Below, piece by piece: positions 1 to 7,994 of a stretch of 33,905 nt of DNA. Each line of letters starts with the position of its first letter. Positions within the stretch are counted from its first letter, which is position 1. Origin of the DNA: an uncultured Tissierellia bacterium. GTDB taxonomy: Bacteria; Bacillota; Clostridia; Tissierellales; Peptoniphilaceae. The translations under genes and the position numbers were made by a program. The stretch is from NCBI GenBank assembly GCA_902489145.1, contig CABTYV010000010.1, positions 1-33,905 of the forward strand, read 5' to 3'. The notes below the pieces were generated by a model. That model was not told where the DNA came from. It did no database searches and saw only the letters and a program-made list of their open reading frames with translations.

Positions 1-108
1 CCGACTCCGCTTGGTCTGCTCCATCGGTCGACCGCAGGCCGACTCCGCTTGGTCTGCTCCATTCGTCGGCCGCAGGCCGACACTGCTTGGGTTTTCGCTT
101 GTCGGGCC
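1..108. repeat. 38-bp tandem repeat, two full units plus a degenerate third
   Basis: Bases 1-38 and 39-76 are the same 38-bp unit, beginning CCGACTCCGCTTGGTCTGCT, with only a few differences near the end of the unit. A diverged third copy starts at 77 (CCGACACTGCTTGG). The unit length is not a multiple of three and the copies are directly adjacent, so this is a tandem repeat rather than a CRISPR array. It lies downstream of the ABC exporter genes and may continue to the left of the window. No function can be assigned. Confidence 0.8.
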
Positions 109-170
109 ATAACCTGCATTCTCCGTGTATTGCGATCGCCAACAGGAATGCGCCAAGCCGCCGACTCCTT

Positions 171-2078
171 TTATTCCATTTCGAAGGCGCCGGTGTAGAG
201 CTGATAGTAGACGCCTCGCTCCTGGATGAGGTCCTGATGGCTGCCGCGCTCAATGATGTGGCCCTGATCCATCACCATGATGACATCGCTATCCTCGACA
301 GTGGAGAGGCGATGGGCAATGACGAAGACCGTCCGTCCCTTCATCAGGCGGTTCATGCCTTCGAGGACCAGCTGCTCTGTGTGGGTGTCGATCGAGGAGG
401 TGGCTTCGTCAAGGACCAGAGCCGGGGTATCCGCTACGACCGCCCGGGCAATGGAGAGGAGCTGGCGCTGGCCCTGGGAGAGGTCGGCCCCATTGGCCTC
501 CAGCTTGGTGGCGTAGCCTTCGGGCAGGCGGGAGATGAAGGAGTGAGCACCGGCCAATTTGGCCGCTTCGATACACTCCTCATCACTTGCCTCTAGCCTG
601 CCGTAGCGAATGTTGTCCATGACCGTCCCGGTAAAGAGGTTGGTGTTTTGCAGAACTAGGCCAAGACTTTTACGAAGATCCTCCTTCCGGATCGTGCGAA
701 TATCGATCCCGTCATACAGGATTTGGCCGGTATCAATCTCGTAGAAGCGGTTCATAAGGTTGGTAATGGTGGTCTTCCCCGCGCCCGTCTCCCCGACGAA
801 GGCAACCTGTTGGCCCGGTTCTGCGTAAACTGAAATATCATAGAGCACCTGTTGATCGGGCACATAGCTGAAATCGACATGGACCAATTGCATGGCGCCC
901 CGCATGGGCTTGAGGGTGAAGGTTCCGTCTTTTTCCGGAAGCTTCCAGGCCCAGTGGGCCGTCCGCTCGCTCGTTTCGACCCATTGGCCGTTTTCCTCGC
1001 GAACAAGGACCAAGCGCACCTGGCCCTCATCAATCTCGGCGGGCGTGTCCAGCAGGCGGTAAATGCGCTCCGCCCCCGCCAGAGCCATGACCAGGGAATT
1101 GATATTTTGGGCGAACTGGTTCACGTTACCCGTAAACTGCTTGGTCATATTGAGGAAGGGAATGAGGATGGAGAGGGAAAAAACGGTGCCTGAGAGGGAG
1201 AAATTGGGCAGCCCGCCCAGGAGGTAGGCCCCACCGACCGCCGCCACGATCACATAGAGGACATTGCCGATATTCATGATGATCGGACCGATGGCATTGG
1301 CGTAGGCATTGGCCCGATAAGAAACCTGAAACAGGGCCTCATTTTTTTCGGCCATTGCTTTGGTAGTCGCCTGCTCGTGGTTGAAGACCTTGATGACCTT
1401 CTGCCCCGTCATAGCCTCTTCCACGTAGCCCTGGAGCTTGCCCAGCTGCTCCTGCTGGTCCACAAAATAGCGAGCCGAACCGCCAGCCAATTTTTTGATC
1501 GTGAAGAACATGGCCACGACCCCGACCAGGACCACCAGCGTCATCGGCACGGAGTAGTAAATCATGATAAAAAAGACCGTGAGGACAATGAGCCCCGCCC
1601 GCACCATATCCGGCAGGGCCCAGGCGATCATCATGCGCAGGGATTGAATGTCGTTGGTGTAGTAAGACATCAAGTCTCCATGCTTATTCTGATCGAAGAA
1701 GGAAATGGGCAGGTCCTGCATATGATTGAACATGCGCTGGCGAAGCTTGTGCATAAAGGTCTGCGTAATCACCACCAGGCCCTGGGTGTAAAAGGTAAAA
1801 AGGACCAGGGAGATCAGGTAAAGACCCACCAGACCCAGCAAAAGGGGAAAAATAGCTTCCTTCGCCTGGGCCCAGGAGCTGTTACCCGCATGAAGATAGT
1901 CCGTCACGACGGCCAGGATTTTTTGCTGGAAAATGGCCGGCACCGCCGCCAAAACCGCCGTTAGAGCAGAACAGAGTAAAACCGAAGGCAGGAGCACTGG
2001 CGCATGGGCAAAGAGATCCTGGAGCAGGCGGAACAATATGGTGCGTTTGTTTTTATTTTTTTCTTGATCCTTATTCAC
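171..2078 (-). CDS. ABC exporter half-transporter, catalytically complete partner (TM288/BmrC-like)
   Basis: Encodes a 635-residue half-transporter. An N-terminal six-helix exporter domain (about residues 15-340) is followed by an ATPase domain with Walker A GETGAGKTT at 429-437, signature LSQGQ at 533-537, Walker B ending in the catalytic Glu558, and switch His589. The LSQGQ signature and intact Glu/His mark the active-site partner of heterodimeric drug/lipid exporters such as TM287/288, BmrCD and LmrCD. The GTG at 2078 is chosen because it follows GAGGGGAGGG and overlaps the upstream stop by only 8 bp; an ATG at 2198 would lie deep in the neighbour. Residues about 352-395 form an extra charged linker before the ATPase domain. 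It is translationally coupled to the gene at 2071-3822. The substrate is unknown: multidrug or lipid export is family inference. Confidence 0.93.
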   Translation of the reverse strand: MNKDQEKNKNKRTILFRLLQDLFAHAPVLLPSVLLCSALTAVLAAVPAIFQQKILAVVTDYLHAGNSSWAQAKEAIFPLLLGLVGLYLISLVLFTFYTQGLVVITQTFMHKLRQRMFNHMQDLPISFFDQNKHGDLMSYYTNDIQSLRMMIAWALPDMVRAGLIVLTVFFIMIYYSVPMTLVVLVGVVAMFFTIKKLAGGSARYFVDQQEQLGKLQGYVEEAMTGQKVIKVFNHEQATTKAMAEKNEALFQVSYRANAYANAIGPIIMNIGNVLYVIVAAVGGAYLLGGLPNFSLSGTVFSLSILIPFLNMTKQFTGNVNQFAQNINSLVMALAGAERIYRLLDTPAEIDEGQVRLVLVREENGQWVETSERTAHWAWKLPEKDGTFTLKPMRGAMQLVHVDFSYVPDQQVLYDISVYAEPGQQVAFVGETGAGKTTITNLMNRFYEIDTGQILYDGIDIRTIRKEDLRKSLGLVLQNTNLFTGTVMDNIRYGRLEASDEECIEAAKLAGAHSFISRLPEGYATKLEANGADLSQGQRQLLSIARAVVADTPALVLDEATSSIDTHTEQLVLEGMNRLMKGRTVFVIAHRLSTVEDSDVIMVMDQGHIIERGSHQDLIQERGVYYQLYTGAFEME

Positions 2079-3822
2079 CGATCTGCCCTCCCCTCTGTCT
2101 TTCGTAGGTATCCCGGTAGTCCGCATGAGACTGAAGCAAGTGCTCGTGACGGCCAATGGCATCCACCGTACCCCCCTTGAGGAGGATGATTTGATCACAA
2201 TCCTTCACGGATGAAATCCGCTGGGAGATGATGATTTTGGTCGCCTCCGGCAGTGCCTCCCGAAGCCCTATCCGAATTTTGGCCTCCGTCTTGGTATCCA
2301 CGGCCGAGGTAGAGTCATCAAAAATCAAAATCTTGGGCTTCTTCAAAAGGCTGCGGGCGATGCAAAGTCGCTGTTTTTGGCCGCCCGATACATTGGTCCC
2401 TCCCTGTTCAATCAGGCTATCATAGCCTTTGGGAAAGGCACGAATAAAATCATCCGCCTGGGCAATGCGGGCCGCCCATTCCAGCTCCTCCTGGCTGGCC
2501 TCCGGATTGCCCCAGCGCAAATTCTCCGCAATGGTCCCCGAAAACAGAACATTTTTCTGAAGGACAATCGCCACCTGGTCGCGGAGAGCCGAAAGGTCAT
2601 AGCGTTGCACCTCCTCGCCCCCCACCAGGAGTCTGCCCTTGGTCACATCATAGAGCCGGGGGATCAGCTGAATCAGCGTGGACTTACCGGAGCCCGTCCC
2701 GCCCAAAATCCCCACCGTCCCTCCGGAGGGGATGGTGAAATGAATATCCGAAAGGGCGTCGGTCTCCGCCTCCTTCGAATAGCGGAAGGAAACATGGTCA
2801 AAAACCACCGACCCGTCGGCCACCGTCTGCAGGGCATCTGGCGGCGAAGTCAGACTGGAGCGCTCATCTAAGAGCTCCTTGATCCGACGAGCAGACTCCG
2901 CCGACATGGTAATGGCCACCAGGATGGTGGTCAGCATCATCAGCTGAATCATGATTTGAACCCCATAGGTCAGCATGGCCGACATCTGGCCCACATTGAG
3001 GCGTAGGCCGCCGCTCTTTACGGCCAGCTCTGATCCCAGAGCAAAAATAAAGAGCATATTGAAATTGATGGCCAGCTGCATGGCCGGTGAAGAAAGCTCC
3101 ACAATCCGGTCCGCCTTGATGAAAATCCGCATCAGACGGCCGGAAGCTTTTTTAAATTTTCGCTTTTCATAGTCCGCACGGGCGTAGGCCTTGACCTCCC
3201 GAGCCGCCTGGACATTTTCTCCGACGGTTGCATTGATCTCATCAAATTGTCGAAAGGCCGCATGAAAGTAGGGCATGGCAAATTTGAACATGAGGCCAAA
3301 GGCCAGGGCCAGGAAGGGGATGATCAACAAAAAGGAAAAGGAGAGGCTGCCCGCCAACCGCCAGGCCATAAAAAAAGAAAAAAGAATGACCAAAGGAGCG
3401 CGGAAGGCGGTCCGGATCAGGGTCATGAAGGCAAACATGACATTGCCAATATCCGTGGTCAAGCGGCTGATCATCGACGGGGTCGAAAATTTATCGATAT
3501 TGGCAAAGGAGAAGGTTTGAATATTTTGAAAAATATCCGACCGGAGATTGCGCGCCAGACCGGAAGAAGCCTTTGCGGAGGTATAGCCGGCGATGCCGCC
3601 GAAGGCGAGCGAAAGGAGGGCCATAAAGAAGAGCAGGATCCCGGTTTTTCCCACGGCCTGCATTTGCACCTGTCCCTGTTGCAGGCTATTGATCAGCTGG
3701 GCCGTCACAAAGGGAATCATGGCATTGATCACGGCTTCTAAAATAATAAAAAGAATGGTCAGATAGGTTTCTTTTTTAAAAGACCGGAGGGAGCCGAACA
3801 GCTGCCTCAAAACAGATAACAT
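2071..3822 (-). CDS. ABC exporter half-transporter, degenerate-site partner (TM287/BmrD-like)
   Basis: A 583-residue membrane ABC protein. The transmembrane domain covers about residues 18-310 and the ATPase domain about 338-575. Walker A is GGTGSGKST at 374-382 and the signature VSGGQ is at 478-482. The residue after Walker B is Asp503 instead of the catalytic Glu (FDDSTS), and the switch His is replaced by Gln534 (ISQR). Both changes are the known hallmark of the non-hydrolysing site in heterodimeric exporters, so this subunit should pair with the product of the downstream overlapping gene. The ATG at 3822 follows AGGTGAT. It is the first gene of a two-gene operon read from the promoter at 3944-3972. 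Confidence 0.94.
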   Translation of the reverse strand: MLSVLRQLFGSLRSFKKETYLTILFIILEAVINAMIPFVTAQLINSLQQGQVQMQAVGKTGILLFFMALLSLAFGGIAGYTSAKASSGLARNLRSDIFQNIQTFSFANIDKFSTPSMISRLTTDIGNVMFAFMTLIRTAFRAPLVILFSFFMAWRLAGSLSFSFLLIIPFLALAFGLMFKFAMPYFHAAFRQFDEINATVGENVQAAREVKAYARADYEKRKFKKASGRLMRIFIKADRIVELSSPAMQLAINFNMLFIFALGSELAVKSGGLRLNVGQMSAMLTYGVQIMIQLMMLTTILVAITMSAESARRIKELLDERSSLTSPPDALQTVADGSVVFDHVSFRYSKEAETDALSDIHFTIPSGGTVGILGGTGSGKSTLIQLIPRLYDVTKGRLLVGGEEVQRYDLSALRDQVAIVLQKNVLFSGTIAENLRWGNPEASQEELEWAARIAQADDFIRAFPKGYDSLIEQGGTNVSGGQKQRLCIARSLLKKPKILIFDDSTSAVDTKTEAKIRIGLREALPEATKIIISQRISSVKDCDQIILLKGGTVDAIGRHEHLLQSHADYRDTYERQRGGQIGE

Positions 3823-3943
3823 CAGACATCACCTACTCTCCAAATAATCCACCCTGCGAGCGCCAGCGCCTGGGCCACAGAAGCGTTGATAAAAAAAGAG
3901 AAGCGACAAGGCGAGGCCGCTTCCAAAGAAATCAATTCCCCTT

Positions 3944-3972
3944 ATTTTATTATGGAAGCACGGTTTCGTCAA
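3944..3972 (-). promoter_or_regulatory. Sigma-A type promoter of the ABC exporter operon
   Basis: On the minus strand, TTGACG (3972-3967) and TAAAAT (3949-3944) are separated by exactly 17 bases. They sit about 120 bp upstream of the first exporter gene in the intergenic region divergent from the dipeptidase gene. This is close to the vegetative consensus. The rest of the 3823-4098 gap contains no convincing gene. Confidence 0.65.
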
Positions 3973-3997
3973 CCTAGGATCCCCTGGCGCCGTTCGA

Positions 3998-4031
3998 TTG
4001 GCACACACGCATCCCGGCTTTGCGTTACAAT
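3998..4031 (+). promoter_or_regulatory. Possible promoter of the dipeptidase gene
   Basis: A TACAAT box at 4026-4031 lies 68 bp before the dipeptidase start. The only TTG-type box nearby is TTGGCA at 3998-4003, 22 bases away, which is too far for a standard -35 element. The -10 element is plausible; the -35 assignment is weak. Confidence 0.3.
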
Positions 4032-4098
4032 AGAAAAAAAGAACAAGATCGCCCGATGGCTCTACCGGGTTTGATCATGCCCACTGAAAGGAGCATCT

Positions 4099-5586
4099 AT
4101 GGCTTGTACTACAATTTTAGTCGGGAAAAAAGCTTCCTATGATGGATCGACCTTGATGGCCCGCAACGAGGACTCCCCGGCCGGTGTCTTTACGCCCGTT
4201 CGCTTTCGCGTCGTATTGCCCTCAGACCAGCCCCGCCAGTACCGGTCCGTATTAAATCATTTCGAGATGACCTTACCGGAGAACCCCCTTCGTTATACCG
4301 CTGTGCCGGACTCGCCCGAAAAGGACGGGACCTGGGCCGCTGCCGGAATCAATTCTGCCTGCGTCGCCATGACCGCCACGGAAACCATCACCTCAAACGA
4401 TCGCGTGTTGGGGGCCGATCCGCTGGTGACCTACCGTCCCGCTGTGGGGCAGCCGGGCGAAGCGGGCTATGAGCCGGAGCAAATCGGCGGGATCAGTGAG
4501 GAAGACCTGGTGACCATCACCCTGCCCTATATCCGGACGGCCCGTGAAGGGGTATTGCGCCTGGGCCAGCTGCATGAACGCTACGGGACCAGTGAGATGA
4601 ACGCCATCGGCTTCTCCGATCCCAATGAGATCTGGTGGTTCGAATCCATTGGCGGCCACCATTGGATGGCCCGCCGGGTCCCGGACGATGCTTACGTCAC
4701 CATGCCCAACCAGCTCGGGATCGATAGCTTTGATTTCGATGACGCCTATGGAGCCGGTAAAGAATACCTCTGCTCCGCCGACCTCAGCGATTTTGTCAAG
4801 GCTTATCATTTGGATTTGACCCTCAAGGGTAATTTTAACCCCCGTTTGGCCTTCGGCTCCCACTCTGATATGGACCATACCTATAACACACCCAGAGCCT
4901 GGGCCATGCAGCGCTATTTTAACCCCCACTGTGAGGTTTGGAATGGGCCAAGCCCCCGCTATACGCCGATTTCCGATGATTTGCCCTGGTGCCGGGTGCC
5001 CGAGGCCAAGATCACGATTGAAGATATCAAGGAGGTCCTCTCCAACCACTACCAGGCCACGCCTTATGACCCCTACCAGAAGGGGGCAGAGGAATGCTAC
5101 CGGCCCATTGGGGTGAATCGGACCAGCCAGATCCACATCCTTCAGCTTCCCCCGGCCGATGATCCTACCCGCGAACCCATCCAGTGGATCAGCTTTGCTT
5201 CCAATGTGTACAATGCCGTCTTGCCGCTTTTCACCCAGGTCAATGAAAGCCCTTCTTATGTTTCCTACACCCCTGAGCGGGTCAGCACGGACTCCTTCTA
5301 CTGGACCAACCGCCTGATCGGCGCCCTGGCCGATCCCTACTTTAAAGAATGCGGCGCCGCCATTGACCACTACCGCGAGGCCGTCCAGTCCCAGGGCCAC
5401 TATCTGATCCACCAGGCCTTGGAGAAAAAGCAATCCCTCTCGGCCGACCAGGCTCATATTCTCCTGGAGTCGACCAATGAAGCCATCGTCCAAATGGCCA
5501 AAAAGGAGAGCGATGTCTGCCTGAGCAAGGTGCTGGATATCGCCTCCAACCACATGCGCAACGCCTTTTCCCGCTCCGATGCGTAG
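4099..5586 (+). CDS. Family C69 dipeptidase
   Basis: A 495-residue protein beginning Met-Ala-Cys-Thr-Thr. In family C69 (Lactobacillus PepD type, an N-terminal nucleophile hydrolase) the cysteine near the start is the catalytic nucleophile, here Cys3, followed by the typical GSTLMARNEDS segment. The length fits this family of broad-specificity dipeptidases. There is no signal peptide, and removal of the first residues to expose Cys3 would be needed. GAAAGGAG precedes the ATG. It is probably co-transcribed with the Maf fusion gene 50 bp downstream. The likely role is release of amino acids from imported or recycled peptides in the cytoplasm. Peptide specificity cannot be read from the sequence. 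Confidence 0.92.
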   Translation: MACTTILVGKKASYDGSTLMARNEDSPAGVFTPVRFRVVLPSDQPRQYRSVLNHFEMTLPENPLRYTAVPDSPEKDGTWAAAGINSACVAMTATETITSNDRVLGADPLVTYRPAVGQPGEAGYEPEQIGGISEEDLVTITLPYIRTAREGVLRLGQLHERYGTSEMNAIGFSDPNEIWWFESIGGHHWMARRVPDDAYVTMPNQLGIDSFDFDDAYGAGKEYLCSADLSDFVKAYHLDLTLKGNFNPRLAFGSHSDMDHTYNTPRAWAMQRYFNPHCEVWNGPSPRYTPISDDLPWCRVPEAKITIEDIKEVLSNHYQATPYDPYQKGAEECYRPIGVNRTSQIHILQLPPADDPTREPIQWISFASNVYNAVLPLFTQVNESPSYVSYTPERVSTDSFYWTNRLIGALADPYFKECGAAIDHYREAVQSQGHYLIHQALEKKQSLSADQAHILLESTNEAIVQMAKKESDVCLSKVLDIASNHMRNAFSRSDA

Positions 5587-5636
5587 CAGGCAAAAAGGCC
5601 CCAGGCCTAAGAAGCAAGAAGTCATAGGAGGCCCCC

Positions 5637-6827
5637 ATGCACGGTTTATTTGACCTCCAATCGGTCGGTTTCTGGCGTGATTTTGACCAGCTCCGGCTGA
5701 TGAGCGCATCGCCCCGCAGGCGGGAGTTGCTCTCGCCCTACCACCCTCAGGTGCAAGTGACCCGGGTGCCGGAGCGTCGGATCGAAAAACAGGCCATGGC
5801 CCATTATGCCTCGCTCCCCTTCTCCGTCAGAGCCGGCCGGAGTGCCTGTGCCCTGGCCGCCGCCAAGGCGGGCCTGATGGGCGCCTGCGAGGAGGAGGAC
5901 CTGGACCGCTTTTTGGCCCTGAGCGATCGCCTACTTCCAAGCTCATCTGCCGCCAGCAGGGGGGAGAAGCCCCCCGAAATCTGGCCCCGCCCGAAGGAAA
6001 ACGACCAGGAGCTGGAATGGGAGCGGTCGCTTTTGGCCTTCCCCTGCCTGCCGGGCCAGCTGATTTTGGCCGCCGATACCATGGTGGTCTTCCAGGAGAC
6101 CATCTATGATAAACCGGCGGATCTCGCAGCAGCGGAAGGGATGCTTCGCGCCTACTTTGGACAAACCCATGAGGTCGTGACCGGGGTCTGCCTGCGAAGT
6201 GCGACCCACATGGAATGCTTTTACTCTATCAGCGAGGTGCGCTTTGCCCCCTATCATCCTAGCCTGGAAAAGGCCCTCCAGGCCTATCTGGCCTCTTCTG
6301 CGCCCCTGGATAAGGCGGGGGCCTACGGGATTCAGGAGCTGGACCCCCGCTTCATTCGTGGCATCTTTGGAGATTACTCCACCATCATCGGTCTGCCGGT
6401 AGCGGAAATTGCCCGAAGGATCGCCCCCTATTACTGCGACCCAGAACCCATGGATTTCATCTCCCTGGACCAATTCACCCAGATGGCGGAAGCCATATTG
6501 GAAGACCTGCCCCCGGCCTGCTTCGAAGGGCTCAACGGCCAGGTCCAGATTCACCCCGAAGCCAAGCTCCATCCCGAAGCCCTGGACGAGGATCTGTATA
6601 TTATGGGGCAATATGTACAAAATAAGCTGGGCCAGCACATTGACCTCTTTTACGGCTCCTTTCGAAAACACCTGGCCCGATCAAGCCGCGCACAGGTGGC
6701 CGAAAAGCTGCGAGAGGTGCTTTATCATGAATTTCGCCATCACCTGGAGGGACGGGCCGGGCGCAATGACCTGGCGCTGGAGGATGCGGCCTTTATCCAG
6801 CAGTACAAGGACCACCATTACTATTAA
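5637..6827 (+). CDS. Maf-type nucleotide pyrophosphatase fused to a zincin-like metallopeptidase domain
   Basis: One open frame of 396 residues with two recognisable halves. Residues about 20-265 are Maf/YhdE-like, a house-cleaning nucleoside triphosphate pyrophosphatase. They carry the SASPRR motif at 23-28, the AADT acid motif with Asp147, DKP at 158-160 and DKAGAYGIQ at 225-233. A Maf-atypical insert of about 50 residues (roughly 84-138) separates the first two motifs. Residues about 272-396 match the small zincin-like metallopeptidase family, with LHPEA, YIMGQY, LFYGSF and the zinc motif HEFRH at 364-368. Each part is normally a separate protein of about 190 and 125-140 residues. GGAGG lies 5 bases before the ATG. 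The gene follows the dipeptidase gene and ends at a strong terminator. The fusion is seen; a joint function is not known. Confidence 0.88.
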   Translation: MHGLFDLQSVGFWRDFDQLRLMSASPRRRELLSPYHPQVQVTRVPERRIEKQAMAHYASLPFSVRAGRSACALAAAKAGLMGACEEEDLDRFLALSDRLLPSSSAASRGEKPPEIWPRPKENDQELEWERSLLAFPCLPGQLILAADTMVVFQETIYDKPADLAAAEGMLRAYFGQTHEVVTGVCLRSATHMECFYSISEVRFAPYHPSLEKALQAYLASSAPLDKAGAYGIQELDPRFIRGIFGDYSTIIGLPVAEIARRIAPYYCDPEPMDFISLDQFTQMAEAILEDLPPACFEGLNGQVQIHPEAKLHPEALDEDLYIMGQYVQNKLGQHIDLFYGSFRKHLARSSRAQVAEKLREVLYHEFRHHLEGRAGRNDLALEDAAFIQQYKDHHYY

Positions 6828-6851
6828 TAACTGGGAAACGTAAAATAGTAC

Positions 6852-6889
6852 AAAAAAAAGGGTCGGCGCCCTGCGCCGGCCCTTTTTTT
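6852..6889. terminator. Bidirectional intrinsic terminator
   Basis: A ten-base-pair stem (6860-6869 with 6873-6882, one G-T pair) with a CCT loop is flanked by eight A on the left and seven T on the right. It lies between the convergent Maf fusion gene and malK, so it can end both transcripts. Confidence 0.9.
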
Positions 6890-6897
6890 CATATATC

Positions 6898-7983
6898 CTA
6901 ATTGATCCGCTCGCCACTTTCGCCATCGAAGAAGTGAAGTGCATCGGGATCGAGGGTGAAGGTATAGGTCTGATCAAGCGCATAGGGCTTGTGACCCGGC
7001 TCGGAGATGACCAGGTCTTCTCCATTGGCCAATTTGCAATATAATAACTGCTCCTTGCCCAGCATTTCAATCACATCTACCCGAACCTGAACCGTATTAC
7101 GACGCTCTTCCATGGGGAAGAAACGCTCGGATCGAATGCCCATATAGACCTTCTTGCCTGCGTAAGCTTGAAGGGCACTGTTGTGGTCTGGCAGGGCTTC
7201 AATTACCATCGAATCCCCCTTGCCCACAAATTTGCCATCTCGGATGGTACCCTCAATAATATTCATGGAAGGCGATCCGATAAAGCGGGCTACGAAGAGA
7301 TTGGCTGGCTCATTGTAGAACTCATTCGGCGAACCGGCCTGTTGGACCACGCCCTCGTTCAGCAGGATGATTTTATCCGCCATCGTCATCGCTTCCGTCT
7401 GATCGTGGGTGACGTAAATAGAGGTCGTCGCCAAGCTCTTATGCAGTCGGACCAGTTCCACCCGCATCTGCTCCCGAAGCTTGGCATCCAGGTTGGAAAG
7501 TGGTTCATCCATCAGGAAAACAGACGGTTTTCGAACCATGGCCCGGCCCAGGGCCACCCTTTGACGCTGGCCCCCAGAAAGCTCCGAAGGCCGGTTATAG
7601 AGATAGTCCTCGATCTGGAGCACCTTGGCTGCCTCTAACACCCTTTGGTGAATGACTTCCTTGGCCTCCTTGCGCATCTTGAGGGAGAAGGCCATATTGT
7701 CATACACCGTCATATGGGGATAGAGGGCATAGGATTGGAAGACCATGGCAATATCCCGATCGGCGGGAGAGACCTTGTTCATCAGCTTGCCCCCAAAAAG
7801 CAGCTCTCCCTCTGTGATGGAGTTCAGCCCCGCGATCATCCGCAAAAGGGTCGATTTTCCGCAACCGGAAGGTCCCAGAATCACACAGAATTGCCCATCC
7901 TCGATGGTCAGATCAATATGACGGATCGTAAAATTTTCACGTCCTTCATATTTTTTCCCTAGATTTTTTAATTCAACTTTCAT
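6898..7983 (-). CDS. malK: Maltodextrin/oligosaccharide ABC importer ATPase (MalK/MsmX-type)
   Basis: A 361-residue ATPase of the carbohydrate-uptake CUT1 class. Walker A GPSGCGKST is at 37-45, the Q-loop is near 83, signature LSGGQ is at 135-139, Walker B ends at Glu160 and the switch His is His193. The last 120 residues form the OB-fold regulatory domain typical of MalK/UgpC/MsmX. It would bind the MalF and MalG loops at the inner face of the membrane and power import. GGGAGG precedes the ATG at 7983. It is the last gene of the malQ-malE-orf-malF-malG-malK series, 11 bp after malG, and is followed by the terminator at 6852-6889. MsmX-type ATPases in Gram-positives can serve several importers, so its role may be wider. 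Confidence 0.95.
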   Translation of the reverse strand: MKVELKNLGKKYEGRENFTIRHIDLTIEDGQFCVILGPSGCGKSTLLRMIAGLNSITEGELLFGGKLMNKVSPADRDIAMVFQSYALYPHMTVYDNMAFSLKMRKEAKEVIHQRVLEAAKVLQIEDYLYNRPSELSGGQRQRVALGRAMVRKPSVFLMDEPLSNLDAKLREQMRVELVRLHKSLATTSIYVTHDQTEAMTMADKIILLNEGVVQQAGSPNEFYNEPANLFVARFIGSPSMNIIEGTIRDGKFVGKGDSMVIEALPDHNSALQAYAGKKVYMGIRSERFFPMEERRNTVQVRVDVIEMLGKEQLLYCKLANGEDLVISEPGHKPYALDQTYTFTLDPDALHFFDGESGERIN

Positions 7984-7994
7984 TCAAACCTCCC

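Noticed and set aside
1..108. CRISPR array
   Set aside because: Units are directly adjacent with no distinct spacers between them.
2079..2198. Longer N terminus for the second exporter subunit starting at 2198
   Set aside because: It would overlap the upstream gene by 128 bp and lacks a ribosome site, while the GTG at 2078 has a strong one.
3886..4074. 62-codon frame in the gap before the dipeptidase gene
   Set aside because: No ribosome site or recognisable protein features, and it covers the promoter elements of both neighbours.
4393..5709. 438-codon open frame on the minus strand opposite the dipeptidase gene
   Set aside because: Composition mirrors the real gene, there is no ribosome site, and no family was recognised; the plus-strand frame has a clear C69 start and motifs.
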